DNA from: Acheta domesticus
Lineage: Eukaryota; Arthropoda; Insecta; Orthoptera; Gryllidae
Direction: 5' to 3'
Assembly (NCBI GenBank): GCA_031308135.1
Contig: JAHLJT010004567.1
Span: forward strand, 131,663,060 to 131,727,059
Length of the DNA stretch: 64,000 bases
Part shown: in pieces, positions 53,905-64,000 of the stretch
How the letters are laid out: each line of letters begins with the position of its first letter
Position numbering within the stretch: position 1 is the stretch's first letter
Program-made: the position numbers and the translations under genes
Notes under the pieces: generated by a model
The model's database searches: none
Seen by the model: only the letters and a program-made list of their open reading frames with translations
What the model was told of the DNA's origin: nothing

Positions 53905-54720
53905 CAGGCTTCTTCTAAGGATCTTCGTTATCTCCGACACTCTTTAACATTTACATATCTGATATCCCAGTAGCATCCAACACCAACATCGGCCAATTCG
54001 CTGCCGTTACCATTATATATGGGTCCAGGTATTCATGAAACATAATAAGGAAAAAGATACTAAATGATCTAGACCAAATAGAAGAATGTTCCCTAAAATG
54101 GAATATAGTCCCAATACCTCATAATCTAAAGCAAAAGTTTTACTTACAGACAAATGTTTACCCATCCCCTCCTCCAATCAGTAAATCATAATTCCTTGGA
54201 CTCTTCCCCATCTAACATCAATAATATTTATGACTAAATCTTAATGTGAAGTTACCACGGAAAGACCATATAGGTGCAAAAACACACCACACAAAGGTAA
54301 AATCCATCAATTAAAAACCAATTTATTTCAAAAGTAAGATTCCTCAAAACAATGCAATAGCTCTACACAAACATATTATGAGACCTATTATGATTCATGC
54401 ATGCTCAATCTGGTTAAATGCTTCATAACTAACTAAAAATCTAAATCGTTAGAAATAAAACCTCAGAACAATTACAAAGGCCCCGTGGTTCTTTTAATTT
54501 TACATTTGCACTAAACATTAAATGTACTGTACATAATTCCATTCTTGCCAAGATCTCCATCAAATTCTGCTCATGTATCAACGAAATAGATCACCTATCG
54601 TATTTTGACCTTGCTCATTCACAGATTCCCGGACAAGAATTAAAAACGGTTACCCTATTCAAGCATTTTTGAACATTCAGTCCGAGTTGGAGAATAAGTA
54701 AGACTCTTAACGAGCTCCCT
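53905..54720 (+). pseudogene. Jockey-like LINE reverse transcriptase remnant
   Basis: The first readable block has GSSLSPTLFNIYISDIP, followed after about 10 residues by FAAVTIIYG, where an active enzyme would have FADDTxxYG, so both catalytic aspartates are lost. Later pieces in changing frames (FLGLFP for YLGL, HIMRPIMIHACSIW for the TIIRPxxTYGSxxW region, ITKAPWFF for the LRxITxAPWF motif) fit the thumb and C-terminal part of Jockey/LOA-type elements (family knowledge). Many stops interrupt it. The end is indistinct, near 54720. Confidence 0.7.
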
Positions 54721-54869
54721 TACTGTTTAGTAGTTGGAATTAGAATTAAGTTAGTTGATGAGGTTAGTTGATGTAGCTATAAACTACATATTTATGCAAA
54801 AATACTGTAGAATTGATGTATGTTCCTTGCAATTCCCATAAAACAATGAAAATTGATAAAAAATGACCT

Positions 54870-54990
54870 CTTTATCTATCCTTCACTATGTCTATGTCCC
54901 TCTTCCTATCTACACATTTATCTATCAATTTATCTATTCTTCTATAAATTCATCCATTTATTTATTTATTCATTCATTCCCAGAGACACA
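54870..54990 (+). repeat. TATC/ATTT-type low-complexity tract
   Basis: CTATC, TTTATC and ATTTATTTATTCATTC words in series. Confidence 0.75.
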
Positions 54991-54999
54991 GCTTAAGGT

Positions 55000-55230
55000 G
55001 CGCAAAGCAAGTAGATTTGGGAGGAAGGGGTTCTGGCGATGACGCGCTATTTTTGGAGCTACGTATTGCTTTCAGTTCAGTTGGTTCAGCAGGCCATTTT
55101 TAGATAAATCGTTAATGGAATCTCTTTTTGTGAGCGCGTAAATTTTAATGTGAATAATGACAACGTATGTCGTACACAAAAAAATCAGAACTCTGTGGAA
55201 AATTGGTAGAGGTAGTAGACTGCTGGTAGA
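55000..55230. other. No feature recognised
   Basis: Short mixed stretch before the inverted repeat copy. Confidence 0.4.
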
Positions 55231-55234
55231 CGAG

Positions 55235-56069
55235 GTCAGAAGGTAGAAGCAATTAAAGGTTGGAAGATGGGCTATGTCTTGATGTGTAAAGTAGACATAT
55301 GTAAAGCGTGCCATTTGCTCGCTCGTACTCACTCGAGCATTTCAGTCTCGAGTACCGTGTCCTCGAGTATCATGCGCTCGCTTGCGGTTGGCTGGAGCGC
55401 ATGTGAGCCGTCTCCTTTGCAGTGTCCCGCGGCTTCAAAAGCGAATTAATAGGATTATGAAAGCTTACATTTGCCTCGAGATGGCGCCCTAACACACAAG
55501 AAATCTAAAGAGAATAAGGATAGGAGGAAGAGGCTTCACACATTGTGAAATCCCAAGACATTCTTCAGATTTGAGAAGTTTGTAATCGCACATCATTTTT
55601 TCCGCGGGAAAACATTACATTTTCAGAGTTTTTTTGCAAAATTATTTTTTTATCGGCGACTAGTTTTTGTTTTTGAAATATTCGGAAACGAATAATGGTA
55701 AAAAATGAAGTGGAACTTGGAAAAAAATAGTAATATTATTATTATTGATCTCCGTAATTATACTTAATACAGTTTTCAATCTGTAACGGAATTTTAAGGT
55801 TCGGACTGCAATTAAATTGTAAAAATTTGATGAATAATATATTATTTTAATTTAATTTAGAAACGGGACTAATAATTAAGTGGTATCAGAAGATATTTTT
55901 ACTCTTTCGATTTGTGCAGCAGCACGTCCAGAATGATAAAATTAAAAGGCACTAGAAATAGTGTACCCCTATGTAAAGGTTTCAATTACTGTATTATTTC
56001 TTCTTCTTCTTCTTCTTATTATTATTATTATTATTATTATTATTTGCATGCATTAGCATACACTGTCCT
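55235..56069 (-). repeat. Dispersed repeat, copy 2 of an inverted pair, cut by the gap
   Basis: Minus-strand counterpart of 45585-46515. It ends exactly at the assembly gap (last matching word AGGACAGTG on the minus strand). The region equivalent to about 46260-46365 of copy 1, including its GCC run, is shorter or missing here. The plus-strand frame 55267-55449 is a shadow. Confidence 0.7.
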
Positions 56070-56169
56070 NNNNNNNNNNNNNNNNNNNNNNNNNNNNNNN
56101 NNNNNNNNNNNNNNNNNNNNNNNNNNNNNNNNNNNNNNNNNNNNNNNNNNNNNNNNNNNNNNNNNNNNN
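56070..56169. other. Assembly gap of 100 N
   Basis: Exactly 100 N, the conventional size for a gap of unknown length. Left of it is a dispersed repeat; right of it starts the second copy of the 35.4-43.3 kb block. The frames drawn across it (55912-56364, 56040-56387) are meaningless. Confidence 0.99.
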
Positions 56170-56492
56170 ATCACATCGACAATACGATCTCGAATTTTCT
56201 GTGGTAATCTCGTGTTTACAGTTATTTCGATCTTTAACTCCTCACACGGTGGATTAACATCTATTTGTGATGTACAAAGATGGTTACAATTGGTGCAACT
56301 CGAGAGGAGATACATGACAAACTTGAACCCGAAATCTGATGTCCTGCATGAGTGGCTTTTGTAGAGAATGGCGGATGTATGTGTCAAGCATACCTAACTG
56401 TTAAATAGATGCTTTTGCGCTAAACGTGTAACATACGACAGGGCTACACGATAAATAAATAAATAAATAAAGGTGTTGTCCTGTATCTCATA

Positions 56493-57752
56493 TACAGGGT
56501 GAGTCACGTAACTTTAGCACCTCCTGTAACTTTTCAACGGTTGAAGATATTTCAATGCAGTTTTCACGGAAGTGAATGAGGGAATAGGGCTAATTGATAT
56601 GTGTATTGATGTCTCTTTTACACTTGTATTTTACGAGATATTTGAGGTAACTTTGTTTTTTCAAATGGGACTATACATATTTTTTCAGGTCTATAATGAC
56701 AAGCGTTAAAGACAAATCCAAAGATATAATATTGTCATATGTTAGATAAGCATTTTTTTGAGTAAATGTGATTTTTTTTGCGACTAGAGTTTAACGGATA
56801 TTTTCATTGTAACTGTCAGTCCCACAAGGTCACGCAGCGCTCCCCCAGCAAACGCGGGTTCGGGAAAGGGAAGGATTTTAGTACTTGAGGATACGGAAAA
56901 TATTCACGACAACTGTTGCATTTTTCCTGAACTCTTCTCTTCTATCCTGCCCATTGTAAGTATATTGTGTTTCTTAGGGATTGAAAATACGGATTGTTTT
57001 CAAGTAGTATGTATTGAAATAAGATTTATTTCTATCCCTAAGTTATTATTATTCTTATTAACAATGAAATTGTTTGCCTCAGATATGCAATATTTTTTGT
57101 AGACATAATTATTTACCCTTATTGTCCTTTGTTTCAAGTCCCATTAATACGTATCTTATGAAACCCCATTAAATGGAGTTGAAGTTATAACAAGTTTATT
57201 ACAATACAAACTTATGACAAATCCTCATTTTCCATCCTTTAATGCCTTCAATCAAAGAAAGATGAAAATCTGAAATGCGAAGGATGAAAAGCACAGTCAA
57301 AGAAAAACGGCATGGTATTGTGAATATTTGGATACTATGTTTCGTGTCTTCAAGTAGTGTTCCCTCCCCTTCCCTTCTCATCCCCGGAGCGCGTGTTGCT
57401 GGTGGAGCGCTGAGTGACTTGTGTGTGGACTATAACAAATGTCCGTTAAACCCCATCGCAAACAATCAAAATTTAATAAAAAAATGCTTATCTACATATA
57501 ATATTATGTACATCCTTGGATTTGTCTTTTTAACGCTCGTCATGGTGAACTGAAAAAATATGGTATAATTCTATTTGAAAAAACATAAGTTAACTAAAAA
57601 AATCTCGTAAATACAGTGATAAAATAGAAATTAATGCATGTATCAATTAAGCCCCTTTAAATCATGCACTTCCGTGAAAACTGATTGCAATAACTTCAAC
57701 CGTTCAAAAATAAATAGAAGGTGCTAAAGTGTACGTGTATCTCATATCTGTA
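56493..57752. mobile_element. Long foldback element, copy 2
   Basis: Same element as 35766-37026. The right end is altered here (GTGTACGTGTATCTCATATC in place of GTTACGTGACTCAACC), so the inverted end is damaged, and many single-base indels are present. Confidence 0.7.
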
Positions 57753-58165
57753 TATATATAAACGTAAGACCCTTTCGATCGCGTAGCGATCATCATTGGA
57801 GCTATCTTGCTGTTTCTGGTGGAAACGAAGTTCTGTAGAACGGTTTCTTATTCATGACAATGATCTAGTTGTGTTATTACATATTTATTAAGATATTTTT
57901 ATTTTGGAGGTACTTTGCATGAATATCGTATTATTTTGTCCAATAAATTATTTTAAGAAGTTCAATGTTTATAATGATTAACATGAATACGCGAGTGCTC
58001 GGTTTTAATTGTTCTTTATTTTCGACGTTTTGAGCATACGAATGTGCACATCTTCATTGATATTAATAAGTACAATTACTGACCTTCTTAAAATAACTTA
58101 TTGGACCAAATTATACGATATTTCTAACCAGAGGGTCACAAAGGTTAACGATAGGTTATATTGTA

Positions 58166-58370
58166 CCAGCAGAACCCGAACGAAGCTGTTCTGCCTTCAT
58201 CTTCCTCTTTTCTCCTTCCCTCTCTCTTTCTCTCTTCGTCTCTCTCACCACCTTTCTCTCATCGTCTCTCTCACCACCTTTCTCTCATCGTCTCTCTCTC
58301 TCTCTCATCGTCTTTCTCCCCGTCTCTCTCCATCTCTCTCTTTCCGTCTCTCTCTCTCGCTCACTTTCGC
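58166..58370 (-). mobile_element. Decayed Helitron-like 3' end, copy 2
   Basis: Counterpart of 37455-37670. It reads GGCAGAACAGCTTCG here, one base closer to the expected hairpin. Adjoins the CT-rich microsatellite (58200-58355). Confidence 0.45.
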
Positions 58371-60226
58371 GAAATATGCCGAATTGACAGTGGTGTTGAC
58401 AGGCGTGACAGGAACCTTAGATAACGTAGTACTCCCAATAGCTGACATTACAATATACAAGCGAAATACATCGAATAAGCTACTCAGGAATTCTACGGAG
58501 AACTACTCAGGAATGTTGGGTCTTGAAAATATTATTTAAAAGAAGTGCCATTTAAGTGGTATTAAAATCAATGAAATCAGTGAAAAATGCATAAAAGATG
58601 TCGGAAAAAGGTACAAAATGACTTATTTGACGGAATAGATGAAAAATGTCAAAAATGACTTAAAATGTGTCATTTCCTTTCATGAATAATAATATAAAAT
58701 TAATATCTATACTAAACGGCTTCGTTCTGGTGCAAAGAAAAAGAAAGAGCATCTCATTAAAATTTGCCCCTATTAATAAGCATTGGCGGGCCATAATAAA
58801 TGGCACCTCGAGCCACCACTTGGACAACCCTGGTATACAGCCTTTCTAATTCACCCTCATTTTGTGTGAAGAAGAGAAGTTCACCGAAACATTTCACCGC
58901 CAGTGGATGCTTTCGCAAATTGATGCCATTGGCGGAAGGGCGATAATAACCCTCTATGTCCATACATATTCATAATTTTCCTGTTAATATTCCATACATT
59001 TTAATCGTACCATACGTGTGTGTGATCACACCCTACAGTGATGAAGGTGTTCATGCTTTCTAGTAACGGCTAATGAATTACAGAAATTCCATCATTGTCG
59101 TAGTACTTCGAGAAGACGAAGTTTGGTTAGAGAAACTAAATATAATATGTTAAAGTGCTACATTATTATTTTAACTAGAAAAATATATTGATGTGAATTT
59201 CTAATTGTTAATGGTGTAGAAATTATTTCATTAGATAATTTCACTAATCTTTGCAATTTCATTAATTATCTGCCGTTAAGTACTCAGTTGTGACTCAATG
59301 TAAGTAAATGAAAAACAATGGTGATTTTCGGAGTCCCTAATTGCGTATTATGTATTTGATCGTGATTGGACGAAGTTTTTCCTCAGAAAAAAATTAAACA
59401 TTTCCAATAACTTATTGTAAAACTTCTTAATAATACAAAATAAATAAATGTGAATGAAATAATATTCATGATGATATATTCATACATAATTAAGATATTA
59501 CATAAAATGTAAGTAATGTAAATTTTATTGAGTTAGAAATAGAAATCAATTAATTTGGTTATAGAAAACTATGAGGATGGAATTATTGTAATGAGTACTG
59601 TTCAGGAAATCTTTCACTAAGAGTATATATTTGAAATACGCTTTTTTATACATAACCCAACAAAAGTGAAAAGTTAGACATTTCCTAGGCAACAAATTTC
59701 ACAAACCATTACTGTGAGATAAAACGTTAACAAAAATTGCATTGCAAATTACATTGCCCTGCATGTTCAGAAAAATATATTTTATATTTTATTTACATTG
59801 AATACGTTTTTAATTAAGTTTAATGCATTGAAATATTTTTCACAATAATTTTCAACAAAAAAATATTCCATTAAATTTTGCATTAATTACAAATATAAAT
59901 AAAAACATTACGATGCTAATATTGGATGCATGCATTTTATTATATTAATTACAAAAACAATATCATAAAAATGGAATACAAATTAGTAACATTTTATAAA
60001 GACAAAATAAATGAAAATCAATGTGCTCAAATAATTAGAATCTCAATAAAAAGTTTAAAATTATGTAGACCAATGACTGAAAGTAATTGTTGGAGCAAGC
60101 TCCTAAAAACTACTTAATTTACATTTGTAGTCAAAATCAAGTATTTAATATGCACCCTCTTGTCACGCACACGCCCAGCCTTGTGCAAGTTATTCTAATT
60201 TGTATCCTTATATTCAATTATTAATT

Positions 60227-60463
60227 TTAGTAGTAAGATTCAACCACACGACTGTGACGCAATATTGCGCAATGATCATACCACTCCGATTCGCAAGAAG
60301 TTCCGTGAATTTCAGCCCACATGCTTCCTCCTTCGGCGCACAGCTGTAACGCCGAAATTCCTGGAAACGTGAAGCAATTCATTCGAAAGACATTATTAAC
60401 ATCGGACACCTCACCAAAGATTCTTAATTCATTCATCATATTTAACGCTTCTTTTTTAATCAT
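60227..60463 (-). CDS. Protein-like 78-codon ORF in copy 2
   Basis: On the minus strand ATG opens MIKKEALNMMNELRIFGEVS, then VFRMNCFTFPGISALQLCAE, SMWAEIHGTSCESEWYDHC and AILRHSRVVESYY to TAA. Codons and residue balance look genuine, and it is richer in G and C than the AT-rich flanks. Copy 1 (39522-39760) has the same frame broken near its N-terminus. No family recognised. It may be a small gene, a terminal exon or a retroelement fragment. No promoter, splice site or poly(A) signal could be assigned. Confidence 0.35.
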   Translation of the reverse strand: MIKKEALNMMNELRIFGEVSDVNNVFRMNCFTFPGISALQLCAEGGSMWAEIHGTSCESEWYDHCAILRHSRVVESYY

Positions 60464-62394
60464 ATTGTAACTTAGCTTACAACATTTCTAAATTATAATA
60501 AATGAAAGCCACCTTCATATTGGCGAACGCAGCTTACAACCGCGAAGGAATCTCTCCCTCCAGCGTCTAACGAAGCAGCTAGTCGAGCATGTTCAGTCAC
60601 AGAGAGCAGACGTACGTCTCTCTTATCGCACTCATACATTTGTTAATTGTGTTAAATTTCAACTGCCATCTTTAAAATTAGCGTGTGTGCAACATTTGTC
60701 TCAATATCTTGTTTTAATAACTGTACTCTACTGCTCAGTGTATATCCTACGAAGAGTTAATATCTTAGGCGAATCTTTATGCAGAGCAGACGTGTAGTAG
60801 TAGTAGTAGCAGCGTATAGCTGGCTTTGAAACTGCATTACGCAGATGTTAAATCCCGAAGGCATCGGACTCCTCTGTCTCTCTCTTGCTGAAACTCGTAC
60901 ATTTATTAATTGTGTTAAATTCACTGTAATTATTCCTGTATTATCTTTAATATGTGCATGGGTGCAACATTCACTTTCAATTCAACATGTTTATTGACTG
61001 TAAACAACTGCTCAGCACGGCTCATGAACAGATGTTACGTAAATTATCCAACTGCTCACATTTGGATACGTTTGACCTGTTTGACCATGAATTTTAAGAT
61101 ATTAAAGAATATGCCCATTAAATCTCTTGAACAGTTTTCATCTTCTCTGCCAAACCTGCAATAAGCGACCTATTAAATGTACTCTGTGCATTTACTAGTA
61201 CGTGACAGCATTGCTGTAGAGGCACAAGTGATGTGGGTGACGATAGCAGCAGCGAAATCCACTTAAACGCTTGTGTACTGTGGGCGACCTCACCCGTCAT
61301 CGAATTATTAGCCACGCCACCGGATCCCAGGTCACAAAGGCAGTTCGAGACCAAAGGCGCAAGGTACAACTGTACAGGACTCCCTGCCAAAATGATCTCT
61401 TCCCCGCGGAAGAAAAATTTGATGACATGAGGCTGAAATTTGAGATGGCACATGTTGAAAGCTCGCATAACAAGTAGGGTTCTAAATACAGAAGGTTCAA
61501 TAAAAATGTATGCACTCTTTGAATATATTTGGAATGGGGAGACATACGACTGTGACTCTTCCTTGTTATTTCAGTTTAATGTTTTGTTACGTGTTCTTAC
61601 GATGTGTGTTCAAACTTCATTACCAGCTAAACAACTTCGATACCGTTGAACTACTGGTCGAGTGTATACATATTTTTACACTCCTCTGTATTTTCAAACT
61701 GTATTGTATGAAAGACGAAATGTCTATCTTAAAGAATGAAATAATGAAACGGTTAATTAATTACTAGACAAGATGCTTTTAGATTAAAGACAAACTAGTG
61801 GTGCTACAGAATGGATCAGACTTAGCTTTCTATTTCTTTCGGTCTTGGCTAGCTATTTGGAACTGCCACATACTCTTGCAGCTGTCATCTATCGCTGCCC
61901 GAAGTATTTTTTTCACATTTTTCTTAATATTTATCTCCTAATGGTAGAACGGAAATATGAATTTTAGAATATTAAAAACACAAAAACCTCGTCGTAAATG
62001 ACAATTTTTTTAAAAAAATTTGTAGATGTTTGTAAGAAAATGGCGTTTATGCACAGCTAAAAATGCAAAATGTGAAAGCTGTTTTTTACCAAACATTTTT
62101 CAATTTTCAAAAACTTCATTTAAAGTCATTTAAAGCACTTACACTAACAAACATGTTAATGTTTACAAATTGCTAGTAATGTGCATAATAAAGATGTGAC
62201 AAATCTTTAAAAAATTACATTTGTGTAATTTTTGAAAAAAATCCAAAATGAACTTTACGTCATTTTAAAAAGTGCAATTAGCACTATCCGTTGCCTATTT
62301 TTAAAATCTCAAGGCTTTGACTCAAACCACATCGACCGGCGAATATCCATTTTGGAAGACATTGTACCTGTGATTTAGGTGCTAGTAGTGTCCA

Positions 62395-63060
62395 CAGACG
62401 GACGGACGGACAGACGACGGGCTGACAGACGGACGTTTTCCTTTCAATTGTTTTTTTCGGAATCAAGAACCCACAAAAGGGGATTCTGGCTACACCACGT
62501 GAGATTTTTTCCCCTTAATTTAGAGACTGTTTTTATCCACTTTTTCCTTATCAGTGCCGGGCAGTGAGTTTTTTTCCACCGAAATTCGCAGTTTTTCGCG
62601 CAGCATTACATAACTTTCCCTATACAACGTATTACTCTATATATACGTATGTATACCAAAAGTAAAAATTGGCTATATTCCACGCAAAATTACGTGGGAA
62701 ACTCAAATTTTCAAAAAATTGCACATGACCTTATCCCAAAATCTGTCTTTAAAGAACAGATGCATTTGAGGGAAAAATCTCCCTATTTTACTTGTAGGAG
62801 ATCGAAAAAAGTTTGAGCTTTGAGGTCTACACTGTCTCTATCGGAAAACAAAATTTAATCAAAAAATTTGGGGCCGTTTTTTTTTAATTTTGAAAATGTC
62901 TCAGGGACTTTATGTAAAGTACCCCCAAAATTTAAACATCACTTTTTTTTAATTCAAGGGACTGCGGCATCATTAAGATTTATTGGGGAATATCAATTTT
63001 GGGGAAAAATGGCTGAACGGATCAGCCGCTAGTATTGTTCAGACAGACGGACGGACGGCA
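62395..63060 (+). repeat. GGAC-array dispersed repeat, copy 2 of the block
   Basis: Counterpart of 41690-42365, with a slightly shorter first array and a second array near 63048. Same module order. Confidence 0.65.
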
Positions 63061-63565
63061 AATTATGTTCTATATGAAGTGAAATTTGACAAATTTTTTA
63101 CAAAAAGATTTCTATAAGTTATTTACTTAGATTTATCCTTTTTCAAAGTTATAGGTTCGAAAATTTCATGTTTTAATTTATGATAATTCACAATGTTAGT
63201 TAATTATTTCACTTATGTAATGTTGTTAGAATACATTCAATTCACGGATGTAATTTTATTTTTGTTCCACATTTAGCAACAATCATTATTTGCATGTTTT
63301 ACAAAAAATGAACTTTTACATCTGATCAAATCTTATTTTGTGCAGTAAATCCGCGAGTATCGGATGTCATTATGTGAGATACTATTCCGGATAGGTAGAA
63401 CTCTTATAAGCAGACGTCTGTTTGATATCGATCGTGTATAAATCTTTTACTAAAATTTTACACTGACATCATATAAATGTCATAAAACAATATAAATTTA
63501 ATAAACACGTTTACCGTGTACATAGATGGACAACTAAAACTGAGGTTCAATAACAAATGAGAGAC

Positions 63566-63907
63566 TCAGTGGTCGACGAGAAATTCTAATGGTTTATGGA
63601 TGATGGGAGAGTCGCTAATGGCATCGACTGTCTTACAATGAATTATACTGTTGCTTTCACTAATTCCCAATTCACACCCAATATCGTAGCATACTTCCAG
63701 TCTAATGTAGAAATATGATTTTGGTAAGAAATAAATGCTCATGTTTTTTGCGCAAAAAATGCAAATACAGATTATTTCTAAATGCTTAATAAAAACACAA
63801 TTACCTCCATGCATTGAACAAACATACAATGTCATTGTTGCAAAGGAGATAACTACAATAGTGACTTGTAAATAAAATCGTGAACTTTTCAAGCACTTTA
63901 AAAGCAT
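63566..63907 (-). other. 113-codon minus-strand frame, unrecognised
   Basis: Open in copy 2 but interrupted in copy 1 (around 42900-43205) by a one-base difference. Rich in Ile, Cys and aromatic residues, as AT-rich chance frames often are. No motif recognised. I do not call it a gene. Confidence 0.15.
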
Positions 63908-64000
63908 TAATTCTAGGACAAAATCTTGTAGGAAATAATGTCTACTATAATTTCTTCAAGACCATAATTTAGAATTTATATTAATGGAGATGTAGGAGAA

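Larger units (their letters stand above)
56170..64000 (+). repeat. Large duplicated block, copy 2, starting at the gap
   Basis: Direct copy of 35443-43302 (see that entry); it runs to the end of the window. Its first base after the N run matches 35443. Many of its differences in the first 2 kb are single-base losses or gains relative to copy 1 (for example GGTAATCTC against GGTAAATCTC, CACGGTGGATT against CACGGTAGGATT), whereas later parts are nearly identical. Confidence 0.95.

Noticed and set aside
56040..56387. Frames running through the N stretch
   Set aside because: Undefined bases; no meaning.
35443..64000. Biological tandem segmental duplication as the preferred reading
   Set aside because: The indel-dominated, gap-centred difference pattern fits an assembly artefact better; kept only as the alternative.
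1..64000. CRISPR arrays, operons, riboswitches, bacterial promoters
   Set aside because: No regularly spaced identical repeats and no prokaryotic gene structure; the window is eukaryotic.

Overview
The window is AT-rich eukaryotic DNA, almost certainly from an insect. This is inferred from the mix of mobile elements: hAT elements, Helitrons, a Crypton-type recombinase, several non-LTR retrotransposon fragments, LTR elements and tRNA-derived SINEs. There is no operon structure, ribosome-binding site or bacterial-type gene density. No complete host gene with a long open frame is present. Most 60-100 codon frames are chance frames in AT-rich or simple-repeat DNA, or antisense shadows of decayed mobile-element genes. 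The order of insect cannot be told from the sequence alone.

Layout. 0.7-5.1 kb: an old repeat carries two hAT insertions (803-2580 and 2661-3947), and a diverged paralogue of the uninterrupted repeat lies at about 4945-5065 on the other strand. 7.1-9.3 kb: the best host-gene candidate, two minus-strand exons whose intron holds a 5'-truncated LINE with exact 15-bp target duplications, facing a small plus-strand ORF across a shared upstream region. 9.4-11.25 kb: a tRNA-derived SINE split near its 5' end by a non-autonomous hAT. 12.4-13.9 kb: a Crypton-type tyrosine recombinase pseudogene and a second LINE tail. 17.7-20.0 kb: two more copies of the SINE, one interrupted by a near-perfect 228-bp hairpin element at a TA target. 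19.1-20.6 kb: two unrecognised protein-like ORFs. 23.2-25.0 kb: a CpG/NRF1-type patch followed by pieces resembling a THAP/P-element-like transposase. 25.8-26.6 kb: a candidate solo LTR. 27.1-28.9 kb: an element with hAT-type ends and exact 8-bp duplications. 28.1-33.2 kb: dispersed repeats and Helitron ends, one with a PIF1-like helicase tail. 33.7-34.2 kb: a clear solo LTR.

35.44-43.3 kb is a unique-looking block that recurs in direct orientation at 56.17-64.0 kb, immediately after a 100-N assembly gap. It holds a long foldback element at a TA target, a Helitron-like tip, a GGAC-array repeat and a conserved small ORF. The copies differ mainly by single-base and homopolymer indels, most crowded next to the gap. 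This looks more like an unmerged contig end or haplotig than a biological duplication, although a recent duplication is not excluded. Between the copies lie a CpG patch with RFX and CTCF-like sites (43.6-43.9 kb), a 66-bp palindrome (44.5 kb), an inverted pair of a dispersed repeat (45.6-46.5 kb against 55.2-56.07 kb), an internally deleted Gypsy-like LTR element with repeated primer-binding-like motifs (50.8-52.2 kb) and two more LINE remnants (52.4-54.7 kb).

The window therefore records layered transposition: insertions into repeats, repeats into introns, and elements decaying to ends and fragments. I found no new multi-gene system.
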